A stretch of 17,726 nucleotides of DNA from Haloferacaceae archaeon (GCA_018609965.1 JAHENP010000003.1:1-17726); one strand, 5' to 3'; shown: positions 7,553 to 14,791, counted from the stretch's first letter. Program-made: numbers and translations. The notes: generated from the letters alone by a model not told the origin.

Positions 7553-8380
7553 GTGAGCGAGACGCCGAGCGACCGTGAGACGGCGGAGGTCGCAGACTAC
7601 ATGACCCACGACGTGGCGACAGTGTCGCCCGAAGACACCGTCAGAGAGGTCGCCGACCGGGTCGTCGAGAGCGACGAACACAACGGGTTCCCCGTTGCGG
7701 ACGGCCGCCGGGTGGTCGGGTTCGTCTCCGCGCGGGACCTCTTGTTGGCGGACGGCTCCGCACCGATCTTCACGGAGATGACCGACGACATCATTGTCGC
7801 CCACCCGGAGATGGCCGTGACGGACGCCGCCCGGGTGATCCTCCGGTCAGGCATCCAGAAGCTGCCGGTCGTCGACGACGCGGGCCACCTCGTCGGGATC
7901 ATCTCCAACACGGACGTGATCCGGAGTCAGATCGAACGCGCCACCCCCGAGAAGGTGGGGAAGCTGATGCGAACCCTCGAAGAGATCCACGAGGTGGAGG
8001 TCAAACAGGACCGCCGCGAGGTGTCGTTGTCGGCGCTCGTCCCCACCCAGTCGCGGGTGTACGCCGACGAACTCGCCGGCCGACAGTACGAACTGGAGCG
8101 TGGCCTCGCCGAGCCGTTGGTCGTGATCGACAACGCCGGCACGCTCGTGCTCGCCGACGGCCACCACCGCGTGCTCGCGGCCGACGAACTCGACACTGAG
8201 ACGATGGACGCGTACGTGATCGTCGTCGCCGCCGCCGACGAGGTGGAACTGGGGATGGAACGCACCGCCCGCAAGGAGGGGCTGTCGGGGATCGACGACA
8301 TCGAGGTCGTCGACTACGCCCGACACCCGTTGGTCGAGACGACGAAACGGTTCCAGAACGACGACCCGCCGGAGTCGTGA
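7553..8380 (+). CDS. CBS-pair protein fused to a ParB/SerK-like domain
   Basis: This 275-residue soluble protein begins with two CBS motifs: about 14-66 (VADYMTHDVATVSPEDTVREVAD, GFPVADGRRVVGFVSARDLL) and about 76-128 (MAVTDAARVILRSGIQKLPVVDDAGHLVGIISNTDVI). Together they would form a Bateman module that binds adenosyl ligands. A linker (135-155) leads to a ParB-like domain, VSLSALVPTQSRVYADELAG ... EPLVVIDNAGTLVLADGHHRVLAA, with signature DGHHR at 202-206. Such domains are often labelled ParB nuclease, but the DGHHR form also occurs in archaeal ADP-dependent free serine kinase (SerK) and SbnI-type kinases. A nucleotide-sensing kinase is therefore a real alternative. The start GTG 7553 has no upstream in-frame competitor. 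The HAD gene is divergent, 59 bases away. Confidence 0.85.
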   Translation: MSETPSDRETAEVADYMTHDVATVSPEDTVREVADRVVESDEHNGFPVADGRRVVGFVSARDLLLADGSAPIFTEMTDDIIVAHPEMAVTDAARVILRSGIQKLPVVDDAGHLVGIISNTDVIRSQIERATPEKVGKLMRTLEEIHEVEVKQDRREVSLSALVPTQSRVYADELAGRQYELERGLAEPLVVIDNAGTLVLADGHHRVLAADELDTETMDAYVIVVAAADEVELGMERTARKEGLSGIDDIEVVDYARHPLVETTKRFQNDDPPES

Positions 8381-8424
8381 GAGTACTACGACACTAACTG
8401 TGCCGCTCACGGGTCATATCTCGC

Positions 8425-8478
8425 TTTATCCCACATCTCGACACGTAGACACAGTCCGAAACGCGTGAAAACATTCAC
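8425..8478 (+). promoter_or_regulatory. Putative promoter and small inverted repeat upstream of the ABC operon
   Basis: TTTATC at 8425-8430 is the best TATA candidate, predicting a start near 8455 and a leader of about 50 bases. GTGAA-AACA-TTCAC at 8465-8478 is a short inverted repeat within that leader. Both are weak on their own. Confidence 0.3.
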
Positions 8479-8505
8479 ATGAGCCGAGTGAGTGAGGCAA
8501 GATAA
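8479..8505 (+). other. Possible 8-codon upstream ORF
   Basis: ATG 8479 opens eight codons (MSRVSEAR) ending in TAA at 8503-8505, whose last A is the first base of the ABC ATPase ATG. This could be a coupling mini-ORF or chance; no SD-like sequence supports it. Confidence 0.15.
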
Positions 8506-9521
8506 TGAGTGACACGAGCGGGCGACAACGGCCCGCCAGCGAGCCGACGACGGAGACAGAACGAGCGAACGAACGTCCACCGGTCGTTGCCGTCGAAGAT
8601 CTCGGAAAGACGTACCCTGGCGACATCACGGCGTTAGACGAGATCTCGTTCGCGATCCGTCCGGGGGAAGTGGTCGGGCTGCTCGGGCCGAACGGTGCGG
8701 GGAAGACAACCTGTATTAAGTGTCTCCTCGGGTTGGTTGAGCCGACCGCCGGCACGATCGAGGTCGCGAGCGTCGACGCGCAGGCGAACCCGAGGACGGC
8801 GTACAGCCGGGTGGGTGCGATGCTGGAGGGGGCGCGCAACGTCTACTGGCGGCTGACCGTCCGGGAGAATCTGGAGTTCTTCGCCGGCATCGCCGGCAAC
8901 GCGCCGAGTGAGGTGCGGGACCGACACGACGAACTGCTGGAACGGCTGACGCTCGCAGAGAAGGCCGACGAACCGGTGCGAGACCTCTCACGGGGGATGA
9001 AACAGAAGGTGTCACTGGCGACGACGTTGGCCCGGGACGTGGACGTGGCGTTTCTCGACGAGCCGACGCTGGGGCTCGACGTGGAGAGTTCACTCGAACT
9101 CCGCCGCGAGTTGGACACGCTGGCGACGGAGCGTGACCTGGCGGTGGTGTTGTCGAGCCACGATATGGACGTGATTCAGGATCTGTGTGACCGGGTGGTG
9201 GTGTTGTCCGACGGGGAGGTCGTCGCCGACGACAGCGTCGACTCGTTGTTGGAGTTGTTCCGGACCCAGACGTACGAGATCAGCTTCGAGGCGCCGGTCG
9301 ACACGGATGTCGTGTCACGGCTCCGAACGACGTGTGAGGTGACGAACGTGGATCACCGGTCGACACAGACGGTCGTCACCGTCCAACTGCCGGACGGGAA
9401 CGATCTCCCGACGGTGACAGCCGAGGTCGTCGACGCCGGCGGCCAACTCCACGGCGTGAGCACCGTCGAACCGGACCTGGAGGAGGCGTTTCTCCGGATC
9501 ACCGGGGGTGAAGAGTCGTGA
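8505..9521 (+). CDS. ABC transporter ATP-binding protein (DrrA/NatA-like exporter type)
   Basis: This 338-residue ATPase powers the adjacent permease. Walker A is GPNGAGKTT (61-69), the signature is LSRGM (161-165), Walker B is VAFLDE (181-186) followed by the D-loop region, and the H-loop His is H219 in SSHDMD. The Q-loop position reads MLEGARNVYWRLT, with Glu108 where Gln is usual. The C-terminal ~100 residues (YEISFEAPVDTDVV ... VEPDLEEAFLRITG) form the accessory domain seen in drug-exporter DrrA-type subunits. The first ~25 residues are acidic, low-complexity and non-conserved. The final codons overlap the permease start by 4 bases (GTGA). The substrate is unknown; drugs, lipids or ions are all possible for this family. 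Confidence 0.93.
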   Translation: MSDTSGRQRPASEPTTETERANERPPVVAVEDLGKTYPGDITALDEISFAIRPGEVVGLLGPNGAGKTTCIKCLLGLVEPTAGTIEVASVDAQANPRTAYSRVGAMLEGARNVYWRLTVRENLEFFAGIAGNAPSEVRDRHDELLERLTLAEKADEPVRDLSRGMKQKVSLATTLARDVDVAFLDEPTLGLDVESSLELRRELDTLATERDLAVVLSSHDMDVIQDLCDRVVVLSDGEVVADDSVDSLLELFRTQTYEISFEAPVDTDVVSRLRTTCEVTNVDHRSTQTVVTVQLPDGNDLPTVTAEVVDAGGQLHGVSTVEPDLEEAFLRITGGEES

Positions 9522-10435
9522 GCGACGAGACGGCCGACACGCGGGTCGACGGAGAGACGGACGACGCGCAAGTCGACGCGGCGACGGACGGCGGCCAGAC
9601 CGCAGGACGACTCGGGACAGTTCCGCCGGCAGAACGGACCCCGACGACGGTCACAGACCGACTGCGTGGCGGCCTATTGTTGTTCTACACCGTCCTGAAG
9701 AAGCATTTCATCATCGTGGTCCGGTACCCGATCAACTTCGCCGGCGGGTTGGCGAGCATGTTCGTTATCTTCCTCTTGCTCGTTGAGGGTGGTCGCCGGA
9801 TCGGTGGCCCGACGTTCTCGGAGTCACTGGGCGGGATCGTCGTCGGCTATCTCGTGTTTATGTTGTCGACGTTCGCCTACCAGTCGTTAGCGAACTCCGT
9901 CGGCAGCGAGGCACAGTGGGGAACGTTAGAACGGCTCCACCTCTCCCCGCTGGGGTTCGGTCGAGTGATGATCGCGACCGCGATTGCGACGACACTGGTG
10001 TCGTTCAGCTACCTGTTGTTGATGGCACCACTCGCGATGTTCGTGGCCGACAAGTGGCTCGCTGTCGACTTCCTCACAGTCATCCCGTTGGCGGTGTTTG
10101 GAATCGCGTCGGTGCTCGGACTGGGGTTCATTTTCGGTGGCGCCTCCGTCGTCTACAAGCGGATCGGCTCGATCTTCCGACTCCTCCAGTTCGCGTTCCC
10201 GGTGTTGATCGCGGCCCCCGTTGAGCAGTTCCCGTGGGTACGTGTGCTCCCGATTGTTCAGGCGAACGTGATGTTGGGGAAGGCGATGCGAGAGGGTGTC
10301 CGACTGTGGGAGTTCTCCCCGGACGCGTTGGCGACGCTCGTGATCGTCGGTGTCGGCTACTTCCTGGCCGGCTACGCCGGGTTCCTCCTATTTGTCCGGC
10401 GTGCCCGCCGGCTGGGCGTGATGGGTGACTACTGA
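9518..10435 (+). CDS. ABC-2 type permease
   Basis: This 305-residue integral membrane subunit pairs with the ATPase to which it is translationally coupled. An acidic N-terminal tail of about 45 residues precedes the amphipathic entry helix LLLFYTVLKKHFIIVVRYP, characteristic of ABC-2 permeases. Six membrane segments follow, roughly GGLASMFVIFLLLV, GIVVGYLVFMLSTFAY, VMIATAIATTLVSFSYLLLM, VIPLAVFGIASVLGLGFIFG, LLQFAFPVLIAAPVE and LATLVIVGVGYFLAGYAGFL. Between segments 2 and 3 is the conserved EAQWGTLERLHLSPLG loop, the usual coupling region in this family (ExGT-L-LSP). The C-terminus is short and basic (RRARRLGVMGDY). Direction is likely export. It is convergent with the small gene at 10470. 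Confidence 0.9.
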   Translation: MSDETADTRVDGETDDAQVDAATDGGQTAGRLGTVPPAERTPTTVTDRLRGGLLLFYTVLKKHFIIVVRYPINFAGGLASMFVIFLLLVEGGRRIGGPTFSESLGGIVVGYLVFMLSTFAYQSLANSVGSEAQWGTLERLHLSPLGFGRVMIATAIATTLVSFSYLLLMAPLAMFVADKWLAVDFLTVIPLAVFGIASVLGLGFIFGGASVVYKRIGSIFRLLQFAFPVLIAAPVEQFPWVRVLPIVQANVMLGKAMREGVRLWEFSPDALATLVIVGVGYFLAGYAGFLLFVRRARRLGVMGDY

Positions 10436-10469
10436 GCGGGGCCACTCCACGCGCTCGAACCTTCCGCGT

Positions 10470-10700
10470 TCACTCCGCGAGTTCGAACGCCTCACGCATC
10501 TCTGCGGCGACCGACTCAGCCGTCTCACGGTCGTCGGCCGTCTCCCGTCGGTAGGCCGGCCCCTCCGGAGCCTGTTCGAGCCGGTCGACGCGGACGACGA
10601 ACCGACCGTCCGGCCGTTCCCGAATCCGGACTGTCGCGGTCCCGTCGGCGCGTTCCCACTCCGTCACGTTCGTCACTGTCTCCGTCCGTTCCCAAGGCAC
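10470..10700 (-). CDS. Small conserved haloarchaeal protein (DUF7543-like), function unknown
   Basis: This 76-residue soluble protein starts with GTG at 10700. The sequence VPWERTETVTNVTEWERADGTATVRIRERPDGRFVVRVDRLEQAPEG... reads as a compact beta-rich domain followed by an acidic helix (ETAESVAAEMREAFELAE). I recognise the pattern -WER-DG-ATVR-RE---GR-VV--DRLEQAPEG- from small haloarchaeal proteins, possibly labelled DUF7543, but from memory only. Codon composition and acidity match its neighbours. It shares the 123-base upstream region with the divergent gene at 10824. A long plus-strand open frame (from 10425) crosses this gene but belongs to the shadow upstream of the 10824 start. Confidence 0.65.
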   Translation of the reverse strand: MPWERTETVTNVTEWERADGTATVRIRERPDGRFVVRVDRLEQAPEGPAYRRETADDRETAESVAAEMREAFELAE

Positions 10701-10782
10701 GGGGTGGGGTGGGTGGCCGGCTCACTCAAGCCCGTCGGTCCCCCTGCCGAATTGACGTTTCGCCGTGGCCGAGATGGGTTCC

Positions 10783-10824
10783 TCGCGAAAGAGCTATGTT
10801 TACGACACGCCATATCTTGTCGTA
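10783..10824 (+). promoter_or_regulatory. Leaderless promoter with overlapping inverted repeat
   Basis: A BRE-like GCGAAA (10785-10790) precedes TATGTTTA (10795-10802), about 27 bases before ATG 10824, so the transcript is probably leaderless. TACGACA (10801-10807), 10-base spacer, TGTCGTA (10818-10824) forms a perfect inverted repeat running from the TATA edge into the start codon, a good position for a repressor. The remaining upstream sequence (10701-10782) shows nothing recognisable. Confidence 0.5.
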
Positions 10825-11639
10825 TGTCGGTCGCAAACAGACTCTACGAGGAACTACATCAGCCGGAGTACACCGGCGAGAACAGGTGTACGCCGTGTAC
10901 GGTGACGAACCTCCTCATCACCGCGGTCGTAACGGCAGGGTTGGCAGTCGTCCAGCCGATTGCAGCGGCGGCGTTCGCACTGCTCGGTGTGGCAGCAATC
11001 GCGTTGCGTGGGTATCTGGTGCCAGGGACACCGACCCTGACGAAACGGTACTTCCCGCCGTGGCTCCTGTCGTTGTTCGGCAAGGAGCCCGCCGGCGTGA
11101 CGGACGCACCGGCTTACGAGGGGGACGTAGATCCGGAGACGTACCTCCTCGAAAACGACATCATCACCGAGACACACAGTGGCGAGGACTTGGAGCTGGT
11201 CGACGGGTTCTGGGCGACGTGGTCGGCGGCGATTGAGGATGCAAAGAACAACACAGAACGCGAGGTCGGGGAACTGTTGGAGTTGGACGACCCGAAGGTG
11301 AACCCTGGTGGCGAGATTGAGCCCGCTGAGGCGGGCGGGTGTACCGTGTACGACGGCGACGTGCGTGTCGCGAACTGGCCCTCCGAGGCCGCTCTGATCG
11401 CAGACCTAGGTGCCATCGACGCGCTGGCGACACACGGTGTCGATGTCGACGCGATGGACCGCGCCGACGCTGGCCAGTTGTTGGCCGGACTCCGGGTGTT
11501 CGCCGAGCAGTGTCCAGACTGTGGTGGTGGGATGGCGTTGGGCGAGGACACCGTCGAATCGTGTTGTAGCGTCGCCGAGGTGTTCACCTACGACTGTGAG
11601 GACTGTGGGACCCGTGTGATGGAGATTCAGGCGGCCTGA
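10824..11639 (+). CDS. Membrane-anchored Cys-rich (zinc-ribbon-like) haloarchaeal protein of unknown function
   Basis: This 271-residue protein begins MSVANRLYEELHQPEYTGENRCTPCTVTN, with a CxxC pair at C22/C25 right before a long hydrophobic hairpin (about 28-64). A conserved-looking RGYLVPGTPTLTKRYFP segment follows, then an acidic soluble domain. The C-terminus carries CPDCGGG (C230, C233), CC at 247-248 and CEDC (C258, C261), resembling a zinc ribbon. ATG 10824 was chosen because it follows a leaderless promoter and the protein core starts there; upstream in-frame codons overlap the antisense gene. I remember similar unnamed proteins in haloarchaea but know of no function. The Cys clusters at both ends could bind zinc or act as a redox pair. 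Confidence 0.8.
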   Translation: MSVANRLYEELHQPEYTGENRCTPCTVTNLLITAVVTAGLAVVQPIAAAAFALLGVAAIALRGYLVPGTPTLTKRYFPPWLLSLFGKEPAGVTDAPAYEGDVDPETYLLENDIITETHSGEDLELVDGFWATWSAAIEDAKNNTEREVGELLELDDPKVNPGGEIEPAEAGGCTVYDGDVRVANWPSEAALIADLGAIDALATHGVDVDAMDRADAGQLLAGLRVFAEQCPDCGGGMALGEDTVESCCSVAEVFTYDCEDCGTRVMEIQAA

Positions 11640-11675
11640 ATCTCTCTTCGGTAACTGCTCTCACACACTGAAAAA

Positions 11676-11706
11676 GTATTTTACACGACGGTTGGTCCAT
11701 TTCGGT
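11676..11706 (+). promoter_or_regulatory. Leaderless promoter of the BAAT-type hydrolase gene
   Basis: The AT-rich box GTATTTTAC (11676-11684) is centred about 27 bases before GTG 11707. This spacing both identifies the box and favours GTG 11707 over the upstream in-frame TTG 11692. Confidence 0.5.
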
Positions 11707-12924
11707 GTGCCAACAGTCGTTCTCCCCGAAGCGAGCCGCTGGGACGACCCGACACCACTCCGTGTCACTGGGCTCGATCCGGGCCAGACGGTGACACTCC
11801 AGTCAAGTGCGACCGCGTGGTTCGACGGTACAGGCACCACGACTGCGACGTTCACCGCCGACGCGGAGGGTGTCGTCGACACGAGCGACCAGGCACCCCT
11901 TGTGGGTGACTACGAGGGTGTCGCCCCGACCGGGTGGCTGTGGGCGCTGAGTGAGACAGACGGCCCCGGTGGTGGGCAGCCGACCGGCGACGCGAGTGAT
12001 CCGACCGTCGAGAGCGTCGTGGAAGCCGACGGCGAACAACTGGCCACCGCAGAGACGACACGCCGACGAGCGACTGAGGGTGTCTCCCACGAGTGGGTCG
12101 AGACGCCGGCGTTTGCCGGCGTACTGTTCACACCACCCGAGAACGGCCCACACCCTGGTGTCGTCGCGCTCCACGGGTCAGCCGGGCGGCCGTTGCGGGG
12201 TGTCGGCGCCGCACTTGCCTCCCGTGGATACGCGACACTTGCCGTCCAGTACTTCGGTGAACCGGACCCAGTTCCGGACGCGCTCGCCGCGGTCCCAGTC
12301 GAGACTGTCGATGCCGCCGCGACACACCTGCGTGAACGCCCGAACACGACTGAACAGATCGCTGTCTTCGGTCGGTCGAAGGGAGCCGAACTGGCACTCG
12401 TCACCGCCGCGCGTTGCTCGTGGCCGGCCGCGGTCGTCGCCGTCGCCCCGACACAGTACCGGTGGCAGGCGCTTGACGGTGGCGAGGAGCCACGCAGTTC
12501 GTGGACACTCGACGGCGACCCGCTCCCGTTCGTTCCGTTCCGTGCTGCTCCCGGCGAGTGTGACGGCGCGACCGTCTTTCGGGAGACGTACGTCGGCTCC
12601 AGAGACCGCGTCGCTCCTGATCGGTTGGACGCGGCCCGGATCGATGCCGACAGCGTCGACGCACCGGCGTTGCTCGTTGCCGGCGGCGACGACCAGATGT
12701 GGCCCAGTGGGACCGACACCGCAGCACTCACCAACCGACTGAGAACGGTCGAAACGCGACAGTATCCCGACGCAGGTCACGGAATCAGCCTCCCACACGC
12801 TCCAACGACAACGACCACCGCCGCGGGTGGGCTCGCTCTCGGTGGCACGCCTGCAGCAAACGCCCGTGCGTCGGCCGACCACTGGCCGGCGGTGCTCGAT
12901 CACCTCGCTGCGATGTGCCAGTGA
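11707..12924 (+). CDS. BAAT/acyl-CoA thioesterase-like alpha/beta hydrolase
   Basis: This 405-residue protein has two parts. The first (about 1-110) is a beta-sandwich like the acyl-CoA thioester hydrolase/BAAT N-terminal domain (PLRVTGLDPGQTVTLQSSA, GLWALS-like GWLWALSE). The second (about 115-405) is an alpha/beta hydrolase of the BAAT C-terminal/dienelactone hydrolase type, with HGSAG (156-160) as oxyanion region. Its nucleophile is in GRSKGAE (S224), the acid is D328/D329 in AGGDDQMWPS, and the His is H358 in DAGHGI. Serine replaces the cysteine used by mammalian BAAT, so acyl-CoA thioesterase or esterase activity is likely and amino-acid conjugation unlikely. No signal peptide is visible. 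GTG 11707 is preferred over TTG 11692 because of the promoter spacing. A Thr-rich loop (367-371) lies near the C-terminus. Confidence 0.83.
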   Translation: MPTVVLPEASRWDDPTPLRVTGLDPGQTVTLQSSATAWFDGTGTTTATFTADAEGVVDTSDQAPLVGDYEGVAPTGWLWALSETDGPGGGQPTGDASDPTVESVVEADGEQLATAETTRRRATEGVSHEWVETPAFAGVLFTPPENGPHPGVVALHGSAGRPLRGVGAALASRGYATLAVQYFGEPDPVPDALAAVPVETVDAAATHLRERPNTTEQIAVFGRSKGAELALVTAARCSWPAAVVAVAPTQYRWQALDGGEEPRSSWTLDGDPLPFVPFRAAPGECDGATVFRETYVGSRDRVAPDRLDAARIDADSVDAPALLVAGGDDQMWPSGTDTAALTNRLRTVETRQYPDAGHGISLPHAPTTTTTAAGGLALGGTPAANARASADHWPAVLDHLAAMCQ

Positions 12925-12945
12925 GTTTGGTCGGTTCTGCCGTGC

Positions 12946-13422
12946 TCACAACCCCAGGTGCGAGGTCGAACTCGGCATCCCGTCGTCGTCGTCCAGCCCA
13001 CCCTCGTGTTCGAACGTGAGGTTGTCGTCCGTGAGGTAGACAGTGCCGTCCGTGACGGTCACCTCAACTTCGACCATGCTCTGGCCGGCGGCGGGGCCGT
13101 TGTCACAGTCGCCGCTGTCGAGGTCGAACAACGAGCCGTGACGCGGACAGATCACCTGCCCCTCGCGGATCGCCGCCCCCACGTCCCCGCCCCGGTCGAA
13201 CGGCTGGTCGGGTTCGTGCATACAGAAGTTCTTCCAGGCGCGAACCGGCGGTGTGTCGTCTCCGCCGTTCGTCGCTCGGTTTGTACTGTTGCCTTCTAGC
13301 CCCGCGTCCGTCCGGACGAGAATCACCTCCTCCTCCAGCCCGCTGGGGCCGCTGACGGTGAACAGGTAGCTGTCGTCGTCCGGCAGTGTCGCGACCGTGG
13401 TCAGCTCCGTCGGGTCGTCCAT
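12946..13422 (-). CDS. Rieske [2Fe-2S] domain protein
   Basis: This 158-residue soluble iron-sulfur protein has cluster ligands in NFCMHEPDQPF (C67, H69) and VICPRHGSLFDLDSGDC (C92, H95), the standard CxH ... CxxH Rieske pattern. The two binding loops are 22 residues apart. A Gly/Asn-rich loop (41-58) precedes the first box, and an acidic tail with GGLDDDDG ends the chain. No signal peptide or membrane anchor is visible, so it should be cytoplasmic and ferredoxin-like, unlike bc1-type Rieske proteins. It lies 49 bases downstream of, and on the same strand as, the membrane molybdenum oxidoreductase, so electron transfer between the two is plausible. A weak AT-rich box (TTCAATACC on the minus strand) about 26 bases before ATG 13422 could also give its own leaderless transcript. 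Confidence 0.9.
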   Translation of the reverse strand: MDDPTELTTVATLPDDDSYLFTVSGPSGLEEEVILVRTDAGLEGNSTNRATNGGDDTPPVRAWKNFCMHEPDQPFDRGGDVGAAIREGQVICPRHGSLFDLDSGDCDNGPAAGQSMVEVEVTVTDGTVYLTDDNLTFEHEGGLDDDDGMPSSTSHLGL

Positions 13423-13471
13423 CGTCTTCGGGTGGGGTCGGGACGGTATTGAACGACTCGCCGTGTGGCAG

Positions 13472-14551
13472 TCAGTCGAACCCGCTGACGAGCGTCACCA
13501 CCCACTGTGCGGGGTCCGGCTCCCGCCGGAGTTCGACACGTTCGACCCACTTCACCCACTGGAACCCGCGCCGACCGGGCGCGACCAGTCTCGCCGGCGC
13601 ACCGTGGCCGTGCGACAACGGGTTGCCACCAACGTGGGTCGCCAACAACGCGTCGCGTGCCTCCGCCACCGGCAACGACCACCGGTAGCCCGTCACGGAG
13701 ACGAACCGGACGTACTGCGCCTCCTCGTCCACTCCGGCGGTGTCCAACAGGTCCCCGACCCGAACCCCGCCCCACTCTTGGACCGTGTACCACCCGCTCG
13801 TACAGTCCAACGTCGCCGTCAGCGAGGTCTCTGGGTCGACATCGTCGACCGTCAGCGCCAACGGCTCGTCGACGTACCCCCCGACCCGGAGCCGCCACGA
13901 TTCGGGGTCGATCGGCTCTGGGTCGTCCGCGACCCAGGAAGTGACGGGGAACCCGCCGCCTTCGGTGTCGGTGTCGTAGAGATCGCCGGTCGGCTTCGAG
14001 CCGGTGAACCGCCGGCGCGCGCCGCCGAGCAGTCGGTCGGCCGTCTCCGTCGCCTGCCAGGCCACCGCACCGACCGCCAGCGTCGCGCCCGTCCGCATCG
14101 CCGCCCGGCGATCGAGATCCGTCCGCCGCGGGAGCCGGAACCGGGCGCGGAGGTGGACGAACAGGAGCGGGACGAGCACCAACCCCAACCCGACGTGGAG
14201 GTTCAGCGTCGTCCACCCCAGGATGGGGACGTTGCCGCCGAGCGTCCAGAAGATCCCGGTCGCGAGCGAGCCGACCGCGAGCAACGCCATCAGGATCGAC
14301 AACGGCGTCTGGCGGTCCCACGACACCCGGCCGACGATCCGGTGACGCACGCGGGCGAGTTTGAACGCGAGCAGCCCCACGAGCGTCACGCCGACGAGGG
14401 CGTGGAGCCACACCAGCCACGCGCCCCCGGGGGTGCCGATCGTGAACGACACCAGCCCGGAGCCGACCTCGAAGGCGACACAGCCGCCGATCAGCCAGTC
14501 GACGACCGCCGGCGGCGGCGCGACCTGGACGAGTCTGTCGAGTCGCGACAC
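13472..14551 (-). CDS. Membrane-anchored molybdopterin oxidoreductase (sulfite-oxidase fold) with cytochrome-b-like N-terminus
   Basis: From GTG 14551 the protein has 359 residues. Residues 1-135 form four hydrophobic helices (about 17-38, 46-66, 82-105, 113-134). Histidines such as H50, H119 and H133 could ligate haem b. An RR motif, DRRAAMRTGATLAVGAVAW (147-165), then resembles an internal twin-arginine signal with a weakly hydrophobic fifth helix. The rest (about 185-345) is a sulfite-oxidase/MsrP-type Mo domain: LDCTSGWYTVQEWGGVRVGDLL with the Mo-ligand cysteine C250, and GHGAPARLVAPGRRGFQWVKWVERVEL. The Mo domain would lie outside the membrane. GTG 14581 is an in-frame alternative start; the longer open frame up to 15199 is antisense shadow of a lipoprotein gene. 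The substrate is unknown. Confidence 0.88.
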   Translation of the reverse strand: MSRLDRLVQVAPPPAVVDWLIGGCVAFEVGSGLVSFTIGTPGGAWLVWLHALVGVTLVGLLAFKLARVRHRIVGRVSWDRQTPLSILMALLAVGSLATGIFWTLGGNVPILGWTTLNLHVGLGLVLVPLLFVHLRARFRLPRRTDLDRRAAMRTGATLAVGAVAWQATETADRLLGGARRRFTGSKPTGDLYDTDTEGGGFPVTSWVADDPEPIDPESWRLRVGGYVDEPLALTVDDVDPETSLTATLDCTSGWYTVQEWGGVRVGDLLDTAGVDEEAQYVRFVSVTGYRWSLPVAEARDALLATHVGGNPLSHGHGAPARLVAPGRRGFQWVKWVERVELRREPDPAQWVVTLVSGFD

Positions 14552-14567
14552 GATCCAAGTGTGGTCG

Positions 14568-14588
14568 CCGAACGGCTTCACTGTTCGG
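14568..14588. promoter_or_regulatory. Inverted repeat upstream of the molybdoenzyme gene
   Basis: CCGAAC (14568-14573), 9-base spacer, GTTCGG (14583-14588) lies just upstream of GTG 14551 and overlaps the alternative GTG 14581. Six-base arms arise by chance fairly often, so support is weak. The rest of 14589-14693 shows no clear TATA box or gene. Confidence 0.25.
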
Positions 14589-14693
14589 TCGTGACAACCC
14601 GAGCCGGCGCGTTCTGGGTGCCCACGACGCGGACGGCGGTGCGGTACTGCTGTCCGGAACGGTTGCCGCTCCCGACGGGAGAGTCGGCTGATG

Positions 14694-14711
14694 ATCCCTA
14701 GATTCATTTGC
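14694..14711 (+). promoter_or_regulatory. Conserved promoter element of lipoprotein gene 1
   Basis: The element is identical to 15473-15490, with the same 20-base gap to the GTG start. Its AT-rich part, GATTCATTT, is centred about 27 bases before the start, which suits a leaderless haloarchaeal promoter. Confidence 0.5.
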
Positions 14712-14791
14712 TGGCGGGCGAACAGAGTGGTGTGAAACGTCGTGCGCTCCTCTCTGCGGTTGCGGCTGGGAGTGTCGCCGGGTGTCTCTCT
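14694..14791 (+). repeat. Duplicated promoter/signal-peptide block, copy 1
   Basis: Aligned without gaps to 15473-15570, this block matches at 88 of 98 bases (hand count). It contains the identical 18-base element ATCCCTAGATTCATTTGC, 20 further bases, the GTG start and the whole signal-peptide coding region. Confidence 0.9.

Noticed and set aside
10425-10823. Plus-strand extension giving a 404-residue version of the Cys-rich membrane protein
   Set aside because: It crosses the antisense small gene at 10470-10700 and lacks protein-like character. A BRE/TATA at leaderless distance supports ATG 10824.
13397-14701. 434-residue plus-strand open frame opposite the molybdoenzyme
   Set aside because: Arg/Pro/Glu-rich shadow of the real minus-strand gene, with no recognisable domain.
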